Positions 1-12,176 are shown, counted from the stretch's first letter. The stretch is DNA of 64,000 nucleotides from Bubalus kerabau (GCF_029407905.1 NC_073637.1:51584501-51648500); one strand, 5' to 3'. A program made the numbers and translations. The notes: generated by a model not told the origin, from the letters alone.

Positions 1-710
1 CAATTTACAATGATATTTATTAATATATTTAAACTTTATGTATCTGTCTTCTCCACAGGACATTATATGAGTAGAGACTATATTTGGAGACCTTGTGAAA
101 GTCACTCTTTAGCATTGTGGAGACCGTTTATGATTCCTATACTTCTACCTCAGGAGGTCTATGAAAACACTTTTGCATATCTGTTATTGGGCATAAAAAT
201 AAAATTGAAATATTAATATAAGTCAGAGGTTACATATGAGGGAACTTTCAGTAAATGATCTGTGATTATGTTGGCTATAGATAAAATATTAAATATTAAG
301 TGAGAGTTTATTGTGAAATAGTGCCTAAGTATTATTAATTTGTTATACTAATTTTAAGTATTCAGAAGAGGATTAGAGTGACTCCCATAGATGGTAAGGG
401 AAGATTCCTATGATATACAGTAAGTCTGAGAGATGTTCCAGGTAATCTAGATTTAAGGCCATCACTTCCTATGCAAAATTTGGTATATGAAAATTTTAAC
501 AAATCATTTTAAAATATAGCTTCATCATGGACACTCATGTCTCATAATTTGTGTCCGGACCGATGAGCTCAGAAAGGCACCAAATAGCACTTCTTTTTCC
601 AGGAGTGGGATGGAGGAGTTTTGTTTATTTTTTCAACACTGAATAAATTGTCAAAGATTATGTTCTTCTTTCTTCTGTCCTAAGGGACAATTACCATGGG
701 TAGAGAGAGT
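1..710. other. AT-rich DNA, nothing recognised
   Basis: No repeat family or convincing gene is seen. A 68-codon open frame near the start follows a pyrimidine-rich tract ending in CACAG, but it shows no domain and is likely chance. Confidence 0.5.
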
Positions 711-916
711 CTTCCCTGGTGTCTCAGACGGTAAAGCGTCTGCCTACAGGAGACCTGGGTTTGATCCCTGGGTCAGGAAGATCCTCTGGAGAAGGAAATG
801 GCAATCTACTCCAGTACTCTTGCCTGGAAAATCCCATGGATGGAGGAGCGTAGTAGGCTACATTTCATGGGGTTGCAAACAGTTGGACACAACTGAGCGA
901 CTTCACTTCACTTCAG
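711..916 (+). mobile_element. Bov-tA SINE
   Basis: The head resembles tRNA-Glu, with an A-box-like stretch near 722 and a B-box-like GGTTTGATCC near 759. It is followed by one BovA unit ending in the typical ACTGAGCGACTTCACTT. Such elements are moved by LINE enzymes; in ruminants BovB is the presumed partner. The copy is complete in layout. The short AGAGAG match on both sides is too weak to prove a target-site duplication. Confidence 0.9.
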
Positions 917-1026
917 AGAGATACAAAACCTCAGCATGGTTTTGTAAATCTCCCTGGATAAAGTTGTTAGCTACAGAGGAAAATGAAGGAACAATAGCAT
1001 CTTATATTCAAACTCAAGATGCTGAC

Positions 1027-1297
1027 TGCTGCTGCCAAGTCACTTCAGTCGTCTCCGACTCTGTGCGACTCCATAGATGGCAGCCCACCAGGCTCCCCCG
1101 TCCCTGGGATTCTCCAGGCAAGAACACTGGAGTGGGTTGCCATTTCCTTCTTCAATGCATGAAAGTGAAAAGTGAAAGTGAAATTGCTCAGTCGTGTCCA
1201 ACCCTTAGCAACCCCATGTACTGCAGCCTTCCAGGCTCCTCCGTCCATGGGATTTTCCAGGGAAGAGCACTGGAGTGGGGTGCCATTGTCTTCTCCA
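1027..1297 (-). mobile_element. BovA2 SINE (dimer)
   Basis: Two BovA monomers are joined by a GAAAGTGAAAAGTGAAAGTG-like linker, reading on the minus strand, with no tRNA head. The flanks CAAGATGCTGAC (1015-1026) and CAAGATGTTGAC (1298-1309) match at 11 of 12 bases and look like a target-site duplication. Confidence 0.9.
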
Positions 1298-1345
1298 CAA
1301 GATGTTGACACTTGCATACAAAATATATGTTTCTTGGATGAATAG

Positions 1346-1449
1346 AAAGAAGGAACAAAGATAGGAGTGAAGGAAGGAAAACAAGAAAGAATACAGGAAA
1401 GAAGGTAAGGAGGAAGGAAAGAAAGAAAGAAGGAAAGAAAGAGAAAAAA
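1346..1449. repeat. Purine-rich GGAA/GAAA tract
   Basis: About 100 bases are almost only A and G, in irregular GGAA and GAAA units. The minus strand is open for 125 codons here only because the tract lacks stops. Confidence 0.85.
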
Positions 1450-2900
1450 ATAACTAAATCTATGTTATTCTCTTGAATAGAAGCACTATGACAAACGCTC
1501 AATGAATATTTGGATTTGCACACAGCCTGATCTTTTAGAAAGAATGTAAGACAGTATAAATGCATGATGTACAGAAGAAATCTGAAAAGGAAAACTTATT
1601 TACACCTTATTTTTATGTTTTAAAAGCTATTACTAATTTAAATTTCTATAATCTCATTAAAATTTTAAAAGAAACTTTATACAGAGATAAATATCACAAA
1701 ATGGCAGACATCATTCTTAGTATGAATTGTTATTGAGTTGTTAACCTCACAGTCCTCTTGGTTTGACTTGGAGTTAGAGGCTGAAAGGGATGGATATTTT
1801 CAGTCTTTCAACTCACTGCTCATACATTTCTTAGTTTAATTTCTCTTACTCCCGTTCCTCCCTCTTGCTTTCTTTAGGTATCATTGACATCGAGATGCTT
1901 AATTTTAGCTCCAGCCTCCCCACACACCAGTTCTTTCCCCAAATGTGAGAATTTGTGATATTGCCTCAATTTTCCTTCCCAAAGGATTCTTCTCTCCTTT
2001 TATTTCTGCATCTAAATTCTCTGATATTTTTGTGAGCTATGCAAATAAGAGCTTTAGAAAAGTTTTTTCATTCATTTCTTATTGAAAGAGTGGAAATGGT
2101 CTGCATTTCCTTGTAGCAGCTATAACACTTTAGGAGGGATTAGAACACAAAGAGCACATTATCCCAACTTTGCTTACAGGAATGGTTTTAGAATGCACTG
2201 CATACAGAGAAAGCATTTGTTTTCCAAAATTATTTATGAGAGAAATCAATCAGATCATCAGTACACTGTAACCACAGGCCATCTGCTGGAGATAAGACAC
2301 AGCTTTGTCACACATAATCCTTATTTATATCAGTGTTCCTCTAGGGAATTTTAACTGTAATCATCTCTCAACAGGGAATTCTTAGGTCATCAGTAGGTTA
2401 GTACTTGTTTAGAGAATAGGAGAGGGAGGAAGAACATTTAAATAAAATTAGTACCCAAAATGTAGCCTTTTTCCTGAGCTAAATCCACTCAATTTACGAC
2501 AGATGGGATTTAACCAGTTAAATTCTTGTGTTTAAGCTCTCATGAGTCACTAAGGTACTAAGTTTAGAACTCACAGAGCCTAAAGTTTCCAGCTCATTGC
2601 TTAACCTGCTGAGTTGTACTGTTCCTTTATTATTCTGCACATGAGAACAATGGTACACAATGATGCTATACTAGTGTATACTCCATGTCTTCAGGCAGGC
2701 ATTAAAAGTTGGTGTAATCAGATTGAAATTAACATAGACATCCAGCAAGCCAGAGTTTGTATTAAGGTGACAATATCCCTTTCTTTTTTTATAAATTACC
2801 ATCACTGATAAAACTTGGTTTACTCAACTGATTTTAAGAAAGCACTGAGGCCTTTACTGAAACAAAAACTCCAAGCTAGAATGAGATACATTTCTTTCTG
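1450..2900. other. AT-rich DNA, nothing recognised
   Basis: The stretch holds short open frames (for example 2082-2354 on the plus strand) with no recognisable domain, and no interspersed repeat that I can name. Confidence 0.45.
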
Positions 2901-2904
2901 GAAC

Positions 2905-3110
2905 AGTGTGGTAGAAAGAAGTCAGTATTGTCAGGAGACCTGATTTGATCCTTATACTGCTACTTTATGTTGTGTGATCTTAAAGAAGTCATTTAATCAC
3001 TTGGGTTTAAATTCCCTCATCTATAGAACAAGACTGGAGATACCTACACTATCTATCTGAGAAACTTAGTGTAATGCTAGTGTATGTTATAAACACTATA
3101 AAAAGAAGCA
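2905..3110 (+). mobile_element. MIR SINE remnant
   Basis: The order of diverged segments fits MIR: a stretch like 'gtgtgatcttaaagaag', then 'ccctcatctatagaac', then a decayed tail. The match is by eye only. Confidence 0.55.
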
Positions 3111-3285
3111 GTGATATACTATATTAAGTTGAAATACACTTAAATGTGAGCATTTTTGTATCTGTAACTATGATCTAAATTTTCCCCTGATATGAAAATT
3201 TCAGGATGTATTGAGCTAAAAGTTAAATATAGTAATGATGTTTATTGTTAGTGTTTATCATCAGAAACATTGAGGAATATTGACT

Positions 3286-5297
3286 TCAGTTCAGTTCAGT
3301 TCAGTTGCTCAGTCGTGTCCGACTCTTTGCGACCTCATGAATCTCAGCAGGCCAGGCCTCCCTGTCCATCACCAGCTCCCGGAGTTCACCCAGACTCACG
3401 TCCATCGAGTCAGTGATGCCATCCAGCCATCTCATCCTCTGTCGTCCCCTTCTCCTCCTGCCCCCAATGCCTCCCAGCATCAGAGTCTTTTCCAATGACT
3501 CAACTCTTCGCATGAGGTGGCCAAAGTACTGGAGTTTCAGCTTTAGCATCATTCCTTCCAAAGGAATCCCAGGGCTGATCTCCTTTAGAATGGACTGGTT
3601 GGATCTCCTTGCAGTCCCAGGGACTCTCAAGAGTCTTCTCCAACACCACAGTTCAAAACCATCAATTCTTCGGCACTCAGCCTTCTTCACAGTCCAACTC
3701 TCACATCCATACGTGACCACAGGAAAAACCATAGCCTTGACTAGATGAATCTTTGTTGGCAAAGTAATGTCTCTGCTTTTGAATGTGCTATCTAGGTTTG
3801 TCATAACTTTCCTTCCAAGGAGTAAGCGTCTTTTAATTTCATGGCTGAAGTCACCATCTGCAGTGATTTTGGAGGCCCCAAAAATAAAGTCTGACACTGT
3901 TTCCACTGTTTCTCCATCTATTTCCCATGAAGTGGTGGGACCGGATGCCATAATCTTTGTTTTCTGAGCTTTAAGCCAACTTTTTCACTCTCCACTTTCA
4001 CTTTCATCAAGAGGCTTTTAAGTTCCTCTTCACTTTCTGCCATAAGGGTGGTGTCATCTGCATATCTGAGGTTAGTGAGATTTCTCCCGGCAATCTTGAT
4101 TCCAGCTGGTGCTTCTTCCTGTCCAGCGTTTCTCATGATGTATTCTGCATATAAGTTAAATAAACAGGGTGACAATATACAGCCTTGACGTACGCCTTTT
4201 CCTATTTGTACCATTATGTTGTTCCATGTCCAGTTCTAACTGTTTCTTCCTGACCTGAATACAGGTTTCTCAAGAGGCAGGTCAGGTAGTCTGGTATTAC
4301 AATCTCTTTCAGAATTTTCCACAATTTATTGTGATCCACACAGTCAAAGGCTTTGGCATAGTCAACAAAGCAGAAATAGATGCTTTTCTGGAACTCTCTT
4401 GCTTTTTCCATGATCCAGCAGATGTTGGCAATTTGATCTCTGGTTCCTCTGCCTTTTCTAAAACCAGCTTGAACATCAGGAAGTTCACGGTTCACATATT
4501 GCTGAAGCCTGGCTTGGAGAATTTTGAGCATTACTTTCCTAGCATGTGAGATGAGTGCAATTGTGCAGTAGTTGGAGCATTCTTTGGCATTGCCTTTCTT
4601 TGGGGTTGGAATGAAAACTGACCTTTTCCAGCCCTGTGGCCACTGCTGAGTTTTCCAGATTTGCTGGCATATTGAGTGCAGCACTTTTGCAGCATCATCT
4701 TTCAGGATTTGAAATAGCTCAACTGGAATTCCATCACCTTCACTAGCTTTGTTCTTAGTTATGCTTTCTAAGGCTCACTTGACTTCACATTCCAGGATGT
4801 CTGGCTCTAGGTCAGTGAGCACACCATTGTGATCATCTTGGTCGTGAAGATCTTTTTTGTACAGTTCTTCTGTGTATTCTTGCCACCTCTTCTTAATATC
4901 TTCTGCTTCTGTTAGGTCCATACCATTTCTGTCCTTTATCGAGCCCATCTTTGCATGAAATGTTCCCTTGGTATCTCTAATTTTCTTGAAGAGATCTCTA
5001 GTCTTTCCCATTCTGTTGTTTTCCTCTATTTCTTTGCACTGATTGCTGAAGAAGGCTTTCTTATCTCTTCTTGCTATTCTTTGGAACTCTGCATTCAGAT
5101 GTTTATATCTTTCCTTTTCTCCTTTGCTTTTTGCTTCTCTTCTTTTGACAGCTATATGTAAGGCCTCCCCAGACAGCCATTTTGCTTTTTTGCATTTCTT
5201 TTCCATGGGGATGGTCTTGATCCCTGTCTCCTGTACAATGTCACGAACCTCAGTCCATAGTTCATCAGGCACTCTATCTATCAGATCTAGGCCCTTG
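3286..5297 (-). mobile_element. BovB (RTE) LINE, 5'-truncated
   Basis: The element reads on the minus strand, with its 3' end at 3286 marked by repeated GTTCA units. Reverse-transcriptase-derived frames run in order at 5272-4775, 4684-4214, 4214-3918 and 3951-3301, so several frameshifts separate them. The pieces include DYAKAFDCVDHNKLW and an intact YADD active-site motif at 4053-4064. The upstream endonuclease is absent, so about 2 kb of a roughly 3-kb element remains. No clear target-site duplication was seen. BovB is known to have entered ruminants by horizontal transfer. This copy cannot be active. Confidence 0.93.
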
Positions 5298-6885
5298 CTA
5301 GTAAAAGAACTTAGAAGATGGAGTACTTGATAGATGTAATGTTCTAATAATGAAGAATAGTATTTGTCTCACAAATAATCTTAAATAACATTTTGAATTC
5401 ATGGCTCAAATATATTTTCTAATACATATCTGGGATTTTAGAATATTTTTGCAACATGATTTTAAGCCAAGAAAATCAAAGGTCTTGTTCATTTTCATAC
5501 TACTTGGCAATGCTCAGCAGATTGTTACACTGCATTGTGGAGAACATGAAAACTACTTTATGCTATGAAATTTTGAAGATGTTATTATTGGCATATGGGA
5601 TGGTTGAATAAACAGTTGAAATTTCAAATGTAGTAAAAAGGATTCCCTTTATGACTGAAATGCATGGACATAAATGCCTTTCTTTTAAATTTCTGCAATA
5701 ATTTTATACCATTTGGTAAATATAGGAAAATGAGAAAATCTAATTATAATCTATAGTCATTAAATTAAGCCTGAAATAGCTTTCTAGAACAAACAGTAAC
5801 ATTTCTAGAATGTACCAATATCTATATAAGTTGCAAATCTTGCAAGGTGCCAATATTTTTGTCATTTATTTCTTTTTTAAAAGATATTTTTCTGGCAATT
5901 GAAAGATATTGACAGTGTTGTCCTGTCAACATTTTTTTTTTTTTTTGCTTGTGAATGGAAAACATTTTTATGTGTTCAAATGACTGTGCTTTATGTGCAA
6001 TATCAATAAGATTGAATAAAATCATAGAGTTTAATGTGGTATATCATATACAGCAAAGTTATTTCTACCCATATTTAAACATATGTATAATTGCTTTGGT
6101 ATTGAATGTCAAGTCATAACTGGAAGTCAAAGTGATAGACTTAAAGATTCATCCACCCATTTCACAATTTTTTCCCCCAGGAGCTTGGCCCTACCTAACT
6201 TCCCCCTGCTCCAAAAATGCCAAGTTAAGCAGCAATGTTATACCCTCACCTCCCTACCTCAAGGTAATCAAGCTTTTTATTACCATTCAGATGAGCAGAT
6301 TATATGTCAACTTTTCAAAAGTAAAAAAAAAAACATTTTTGGATAAGCACTGATCTCTTTATGTCTCATCTTTTCCCTCCTTTGTTTTAAAAAAAAGCTT
6401 TAGTGTAAGGTTTACACATAGAATTCTGGATATGGTAAAGCTTAAAATGTCTATTTTGTACGCTACTAACCAACTTTTTGAAGATACATAATTTGTAATT
6501 GTCCTTTTTCATATTTTTGAACTTCTATTCTTACTAATGTGTTTTTAAAAATAAAACTTGGAAATATTATTAAGCATTTCCAATATTTACTTTACATAAT
6601 CTAATAAATTTGATGAACTCCAGAAGGAATCAGCAATCTAAATGGGAAAGAAGGCAAAATAATTTTTAAAATGCATGCTTTTTTCGGAATCTATCATTAC
6701 AATAACTTTCTTTAATGATTATCAATAAAGTATCCTGAAATTGTATTTGTAGTATTAATAAGGGAAAAAATCATCTATGATAATTCAAGATCTTTCTCTT
6801 AAATTTCTCTTATCTTCCCTTCCCTCTCCTGTTCTTATCCCCCACTCCTGGTGTTCCTAGATTGTGGCCTTTGAGAAGTGGCCAA
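5298..6885. other. AT-rich DNA, nothing recognised
   Basis: There are homopolymer runs (a T run at about 5931-5946 and A runs near 6320 and 6390) and scattered short open frames without domains. No repeat family is confidently seen. Confidence 0.45.
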
Positions 6886-6889
6886 ATTT

Positions 6890-7070
6890 AGTTAGCCTAA
6901 GTCTTAGTTCTCTCAGTGCACAGCAAAGAAATGGTGTCATTTCTTTTATTGTCCTTGTGTAGGAATGTTATAAGGATTAAATTTTGTGCTGAGCATTCAG
7001 TGCTTGGCATAGCATATCAGCACTTGATAAATAGTGACTATCATTACTGTCACCCTGCGTAATATCATTG
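6890..7070 (+). mobile_element. MIR-like remnant
   Basis: The segments 'gttataaggattaaat', 'gtgcttggcatagca' and 'cacttgataaatagtgactatcat' follow the order of the MIR 3' half. The copy is strongly diverged. Confidence 0.5.
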
Positions 7071-7188
7071 ATAATAGTCATCATTGAACTTGCAGCGCAC
7101 TTATGTCTGGTTATCAACAAATAACTAGCCTGAATCCTTTCACATATCTTCTCACATCAATCTACTGAACACCACTGCTATAGTGTAT

Positions 7189-9566
7189 CAGTCCAGTTCA
7201 GTTGCTCAGTCGTGTCCAACTCTGTGTGACCCCATGAACTGCAGCACGCCAGGCCTCTCTGTCCATCACCAATTCCCGGAGTTCACCCAAACTCTTGTCC
7301 ATCGAGTTGGTGATGCCATCCAGCCATCTCATCCTCTGCCATCACCTTCTCCTCCTGCCCCCAATTCCTCCCAGCATCAGAGACTTATCCAATAAGTCAA
7401 CTCTTTGCATGAGGTGGCCAAAGTATTGGGGTTTCAGCTTTAGCAACAGTCTTTCCAAAGAACACCCAGGACTGATCTCCTTTAGGATGAACTGGTTGGA
7501 CCTCCTTACATTCCAAGGGACTCTCAAGAGTCTTCTCCAACACCACAGTTCAAAAGCAGCAATTCTTCGGTGCTCAGCTTTCTTCCCAGTCCAACTCTCA
7601 CATCCATACATGACCATTGGAAAAAACATAACCTTGACTAGACGGACCTTTGTTGGCAAAGTACTGTCTCTGCTTTTGAATATGCTATCTAGGTTGGTCA
7701 TAACTTTCCTTCCAAGGAGTAAGCATCTTTTAACTTCATGGCTGCAATCACCATTTGCAGTGATTTTGGAGCCCCCAAAAATGAAATCTGACACTGTTTC
7801 CACTGTTTCCCCATCTATTTGCTATGGAGTATTGTAATCAGATGCCATGATCTTAGTTTTCTGAATGTTGAGCTTTAAGCCAACTTTTTCACTCTCCTTT
7901 TTCACTTTCATCAAGAGGCTTTTGAGTTCCTCTTCACTTTCTGCCATAAGGGTGGTGTCATCTGCATATCTGAGGTTATTGATATTTCTCCTGGCAATCT
8001 TGATTCCAGCTTGTGTTTCTTCCAGTCCAGCGTTTCTCATGATGTACTCTGCATATAAGTTAAATAAGCAGGGTGACAACATACAGCCTTGATGTACTCC
8101 TTTTCATATTTGGAACCAGTCTGTTGTTCCATGTCCAGTTCTAACTGTCCAGTTCAGCTCAACATTCAGAAAACTAAGATCATGGCATCTGGTCCCATCA
8201 CTTCATGGAAAATAGATGAGGATACAGTGGAAACAGTGTCAGACTTCATTTTTTAGGGCTCCAAAATCACTGCAGATGGTGATTGCAGCCATGAAATTAA
8301 AAGACGCTTACTCCTTGAAAGGAAAGTTATGACCAACCTAGATAGCATATTAAAAAGCACAGACATTACTTTGTCAACAAAGCTTCCTGACCTGCATATA
8401 GGTTTCTCAAGAGGCAGATCAGGTGGTGTGGTATTCCCATCTCTTTCAGAATTTTCCACAGTTGATTGTGATCCACACAGTCAAAGGCTTTGGCATAGTA
8501 AATAAGCAGAAATAGATGTTTTCTGGAACTCTCTTGCTTTTTCCCCAATCCAGCAGATGTTGGCAATTTGATCTCTGGTTCCTCTGCCTTTTCTAAAACC
8601 AGCTTGAACATCAGGAAGTTCACGGTTCACATATTGCTGAAGCCTGGCTTGGAGAATTTTGAGCATTACTTTCCTAGCATGTGAGATGAGTGCAATTGTG
8701 CAGTAGTTGGAGCATTCTTTGGCATTAATGAAAACTGACCTTTTCCAGTCCTGTGGCCACTGCTGAGTTTTCCAGATTTGCTGGCATATTGAGTGCAGCA
8801 CTTTCGCAGCATCATCTTTCAGGATTTGAAATAGCTCAACTGGAATTCCATCACCTTCACTAGCTTTGTTCTTAGTTATGCTTTCTAAGGCCCACTTGAC
8901 TTCACATTCCAGGATGTCTGGCTCTAGGTCAGTGAGCACACCATCGTGATCATCTTGGTCATGAAGATCTTTTTTGTACAGTTCTTCTGTGTATTCTTGC
9001 CACCTCTTCTTAATATCTTCTGCTTCTGTTAGGTCCATACCATTTCTGTCCTTTATCAAGACCACCTTTGCATGAAATGTTCCCTTGGTATCTCTAATTT
9101 TCTTGAGGAGATCTTTAGTCTTTCACATTCTGTTGTTTTCCCTATTTCTTTGCATTGATTGCTGAAGAAGGCTTTCTTATCTCTCCTTGCTATTCTTTGG
9201 AACTCTGCATTCAGATGCTTGTATCTTTCCTTTCTCCTTTGCTTTTTGCTTCTCTTCTTTTCACAGCTATTTGTAATGCCTGCCAGACAGCCATATTGCT
9301 TTTTTGCATTTCTTTACCATGGGGATGGTCTTGATCCCTGTCTCCTGTACAATGTCACAAACCTCCATCCATAGTTCATCAGGCACTGTATCAGATCTAG
9401 TCCCTTAAATCTATTTCTCACTTCCACTGTATAATCATAAGGAATTTGATTTAGGTGATATCTGAATGGTCTAGTGGTTTTCCCTACTTTCTTCAACTTA
9501 AGTCTGAATTTGGCAATATGGAGTTCATGATCTGAGCCATAGTCAGCTCCTGGTCTTGTATAGAGC
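7189..9566 (-). mobile_element. BovB LINE with internal inverted duplication
   Basis: BovB sequence in minus orientation runs from the 3' end (7189) to about 9566. It carries degenerate reverse-transcriptase frames at 9065-8481, 8082-7822 and 7803-7342, with YADD at 7957-7968. It reaches further upstream than the 3286 copy: 9400-9558 encodes a decayed stretch between endonuclease and RT. At 8150-8385 a BovB segment reads on the opposite strand, while the consensus on either side is nearly continuous. The copy is inactive. Confidence 0.9.
8150..8385 (+). repeat. Inverted BovB segment within BovB
   Basis: About 235 bases match the reverse complement of roughly 7660-7870 at around 90 percent by eye, including AACATTCAGAAAACTAAGATC. 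It lacks the BovB 3' tail, so it is not an ordinary separate insertion. It forms a large imperfect inverted repeat with the region about 300 bases away. Confidence 0.8.
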
Positions 9567-9782
9567 ACTCATTATTGATTTATTGATCATTTGTTCTACT
9601 GCAAAGACTGGTATTCTGGTTTTTATTATACACTACTTCCAAGTTCTGATAAGAAAAAAACAAAAACAGACCAAAAACAAACTACCTTTCTAGTCCTATC
9701 TGCCACTTATTTTTGTTAGATGCCCTTATAATTATAAGAAATTATTATTCATTCATTATCTTTTTCTTTACCTATCTATCTT

Positions 9783-9975
9783 TGCTCAGTCTTTTTTGAT
9801 TGTTTTCAACCTCATGGACTGTAAGTTGCCAGGCTCCTCTGTCCGTGGGATTCTCCAGGCAAGAATATTGGAGCAGGCTGCCATTTCCTCCTCCAAAGGT
9901 TCTTTCCGACCCAAGGATCTAACTGAATCTCTTGCATCTCTGGCATTGGAAGGCTAATTCTTTACCAATGAGTGA
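9783..9975 (-). mobile_element. Bov-tA SINE, diverged
   Basis: A BovA unit (CCAGGCTCCTCTGTCCGTGG and CTCCAGGCAAGAATATTGGAG) is followed by a degenerate tRNA-like head that ends near 9975. Short CTAT-rich simple repeats flank it on both sides. Confidence 0.85.
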
Positions 9976-10193
9976 CCTATCTATCTATATCTATCATCTA
10001 ATTGCCTAATCAATTGTTTCCTTTTGCTGTATCTATGATGTCCTCTTTATCTTTCAAGACATAACTTACAGGTCATATTTTCTGATTTTATTTTGTTTAT
10101 GCTTTTGGTGACCACCCTTAGCCCCACCCTCACATATAGTCATTGCCCTCTCTGTGTTCATTCAAATACTCTGATTTAAGTCACTTCATATCC

Positions 10194-10771
10194 TTTTTTT
10201 TTTTTAAAAATAATTTATTTATTTTAACTGGAGGCTAATTACTTTACAATATTGTAGTATATTTTCCCATACATTGAGATGAATCAGCCATGGGTGTATA
10301 CGTGTCCCCCATCATGAAACTCCCTCCCACCTCCCTCCCCATCCCATCCCTTAGGGTTGTCCCAGTGCATGGGCTTTGAGTACCCTGCTTCATGCATCAA
10401 ACTTGCACTGGTCATCTATTTCACATATGGTAATATACATGTTTCAGTGCTATTAACTCAAATCATCCCACCCTCGCCTTCTCCCACCGAGTCCAAAAGT
10501 CTGTTCTTTATATCTGTGTCTCTTTTGCTGTCTTGCATATAGGGTCATTGTTACCATCTTTCTAATTCCATACATATGTGTTAATATACTGTATTGGTAT
10601 TTTTCTTTCTGACTTACTTCACTTCGTATAATACATTCTGGTTTCATCCATCTCATTAGAACTGATTCAAATGTGTTCTTTTTAATAGCTGAGTAATATT
10701 CCATTGTGTATATGTACCACAGCTTTCTTATCCATTTGTTTGCCTATGGACATCTAGGTTGCTTCCCCCTT
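10194..10771 (-). mobile_element. L1 3' end (ruminant L1)
   Basis: A T-rich tract at 10194 is the reversed poly(A) tail. It is followed by the ruminant L1 3' UTR (with a CCCTCCCACCTCCCTCCCC stretch) and then the decayed ORF2 C-terminus. A minus-strand frame at 10704-10453 reads MEYYSAIKKNTFESVLMRWM. The copy is heavily 5'-truncated. Confidence 0.9.
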
Positions 10772-10794
10772 CATATCCTTTTAAAGTTAGTGTA

Positions 10795-10905
10795 CCTAGG
10801 CACTGACCTCTTTCAAGGTAACCTTTGTATCCTACTCATTGAAACATCTTCAAACACTTAGTAAAATGTCTAATACATAGTAGGTGATCACTTGATAATA
10901 TTTGA
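10795..10905 (+). mobile_element. L2 3' tail remnant
   Basis: The stretch 'atgtctaatacatagtaggtgatcacttgataatatttg' fits the L2 end that normally reads as a transit into 'caataaat' repeats. It is short and diverged. Confidence 0.45.
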
Positions 10906-11567
10906 TAAGTTATTTTAATCTTATCTAGGCTCAAAATTTTGGAATTAGTTTTAGTTTAGTTTACTTCTTTACCCTTCATTTCTAACTATTCCAGGTTCTG
11001 GTCTCTCTTTCACATTTTCAGTTTCAAAATTATACATTTGAAAATAAAATTATCTGTTAGCTGGCATTCTCCTTATTATCTATGAATTAGATTTCTAACT
11101 CCAGAAAAAATATTACTCTTGTGTCCTCAGAATCTATTCCTAACATCTTTTATCTGCAATCCCTTTTATGTACTTGGTGTATTTTTTCCTATTGTTTGAA
11201 TTAGGAATGGATATGTAACACATACTATCAAAATTGCAGGAAATTTCTTTAAGGTGGCTACTACCTGCCAAAATATATAAATGGTTGTGATCCTCCTCAA
11301 TTTTATCAAAGATACCACGGTGACATCAGTATGATCCTTCTTTACCATTCATTCCACTCAGTTGACATCTTACAGATTAGAACACCATGGTATCAATGTG
11401 TCTTTGTTTCTAGCATATCACACTGTCACAATTTTTGGCTCACTATAGCAAATTATATTGATTATAAAGGCATGATTTTAAATGATACAATTTAAAAGGC
11501 TACTCTTTTAGAATAACTTTATTTCACTACCTTTAGTATTCTTGAGAGAGTCATTTCCTAGGCAGGT
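10906..11567. other. Unassigned DNA
   Basis: AT-rich sequence between an L2 remnant and an LTR. A 60-codon minus-strand frame (11348-11166) has no recognisable domain. Confidence 0.45.
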
Positions 11568-11659
11568 TGATAAGGAGTCTAGGGGTCCCCAAAGAGAGAG
11601 GGGTCTGGAATTCTCAAGGAGAAGGAAAGGACAAACTTTTTTCCTTCTCTACATTCCTT

Positions 11660-11886
11660 AGGATTATATAACAATAATGTATCCTGCCTGAGGACAGTCT
11701 CTGGATTAAACCTTCTGCCTAATTCTGTTATCTTAAAATGTAAATTATGGGAGTAGACCTGGTCTTTACAAGGATTATATAACAATAATATATCTTGCCT
11801 GAGGACAGTCTCTGGATTAAACCTTCTGGCTAATTCTGTTATCCTAAAATGTAAATTATGGGAGTAGGTCTGGTGAGGTCTTTACA
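11660..11886 (+). repeat. 111-bp tandem duplication in LTR U3
   Basis: The unit beginning AGGATTATATAACAATAAT at 11660 recurs at 11771. Both contain GAGGACAGTCTCTGGATTAA and AAAATGTAAATTATGGGAG. The two copies differ at only a few sites. The second has a short insertion (GTGAG) near its end. Confidence 0.9.
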
Positions 11887-11914
11887 ACCTCCATTCTTTG
11901 GATTCATTGGAAAG

Positions 11915-12015
11915 TATATAACTTCATTGCTAACACTAGCAAGCGGGTACTCTTTCTGCCCCCCTTCTGATGCTTATGTCAGAAGCTTTCTCTATCTCCT
12001 TTATACTTTAATAAA
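11915..12015 (+). promoter_or_regulatory. LTR core promoter and poly(A) signal
   Basis: TATATA at 11915 and AATAAA at 12010 are about 95 bases apart, a spacing that fits TATA-start-R-poly(A) signal in a retroviral LTR. Activity is not shown. Confidence 0.5.
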
Positions 12016-12176
12016 ACTTTATTACACAAAAGCTCTGAGTGATCAAGCCTCGTCTCTGGCCCCGGATTGAATTCTTCTCCTCCAGGGGTCAAGAATCCTG
12101 GTGTCTTTGTGTAATTCAACAACAACCTTTCATTCTAATAGTGGATACTTTCATCATAAAGTAATAAAGTATAACT

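Larger units (their letters stand above)
11568..12131 (+). mobile_element. Solo retroviral LTR with tandem U3 duplication
   Basis: The segment starts with TG and ends with CA. It carries a TATATA motif at 11915-11920 and AATAAA at 12010-12015, with the order U3-R-U5 on the plus strand. No gag, pol or env remnant is adjacent, so it is probably a solo LTR. I could not find matching flanking duplications, so the outer ends may be off by some bases. A segment of about 111 bases is duplicated in tandem in U3. I do not name the family. Confidence 0.7.

Noticed and set aside
10..216. Short frame after a splice-acceptor-like CCACAG
   Set aside because: The frame is 68 codons with no domain, and no exon partner is visible.
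1188..1565. 125-codon minus-strand frame
   Set aside because: It spans a BovA2 end and a purine-rich tract whose antisense has few stops. The peptide is low-complexity Phe, Ser and Leu.
7189..9566. Direct or palindromic repeats as a CRISPR or bacterial element
   Set aside because: The repeats are BovB-derived in eukaryotic DNA. There are no regularly spaced short repeats.
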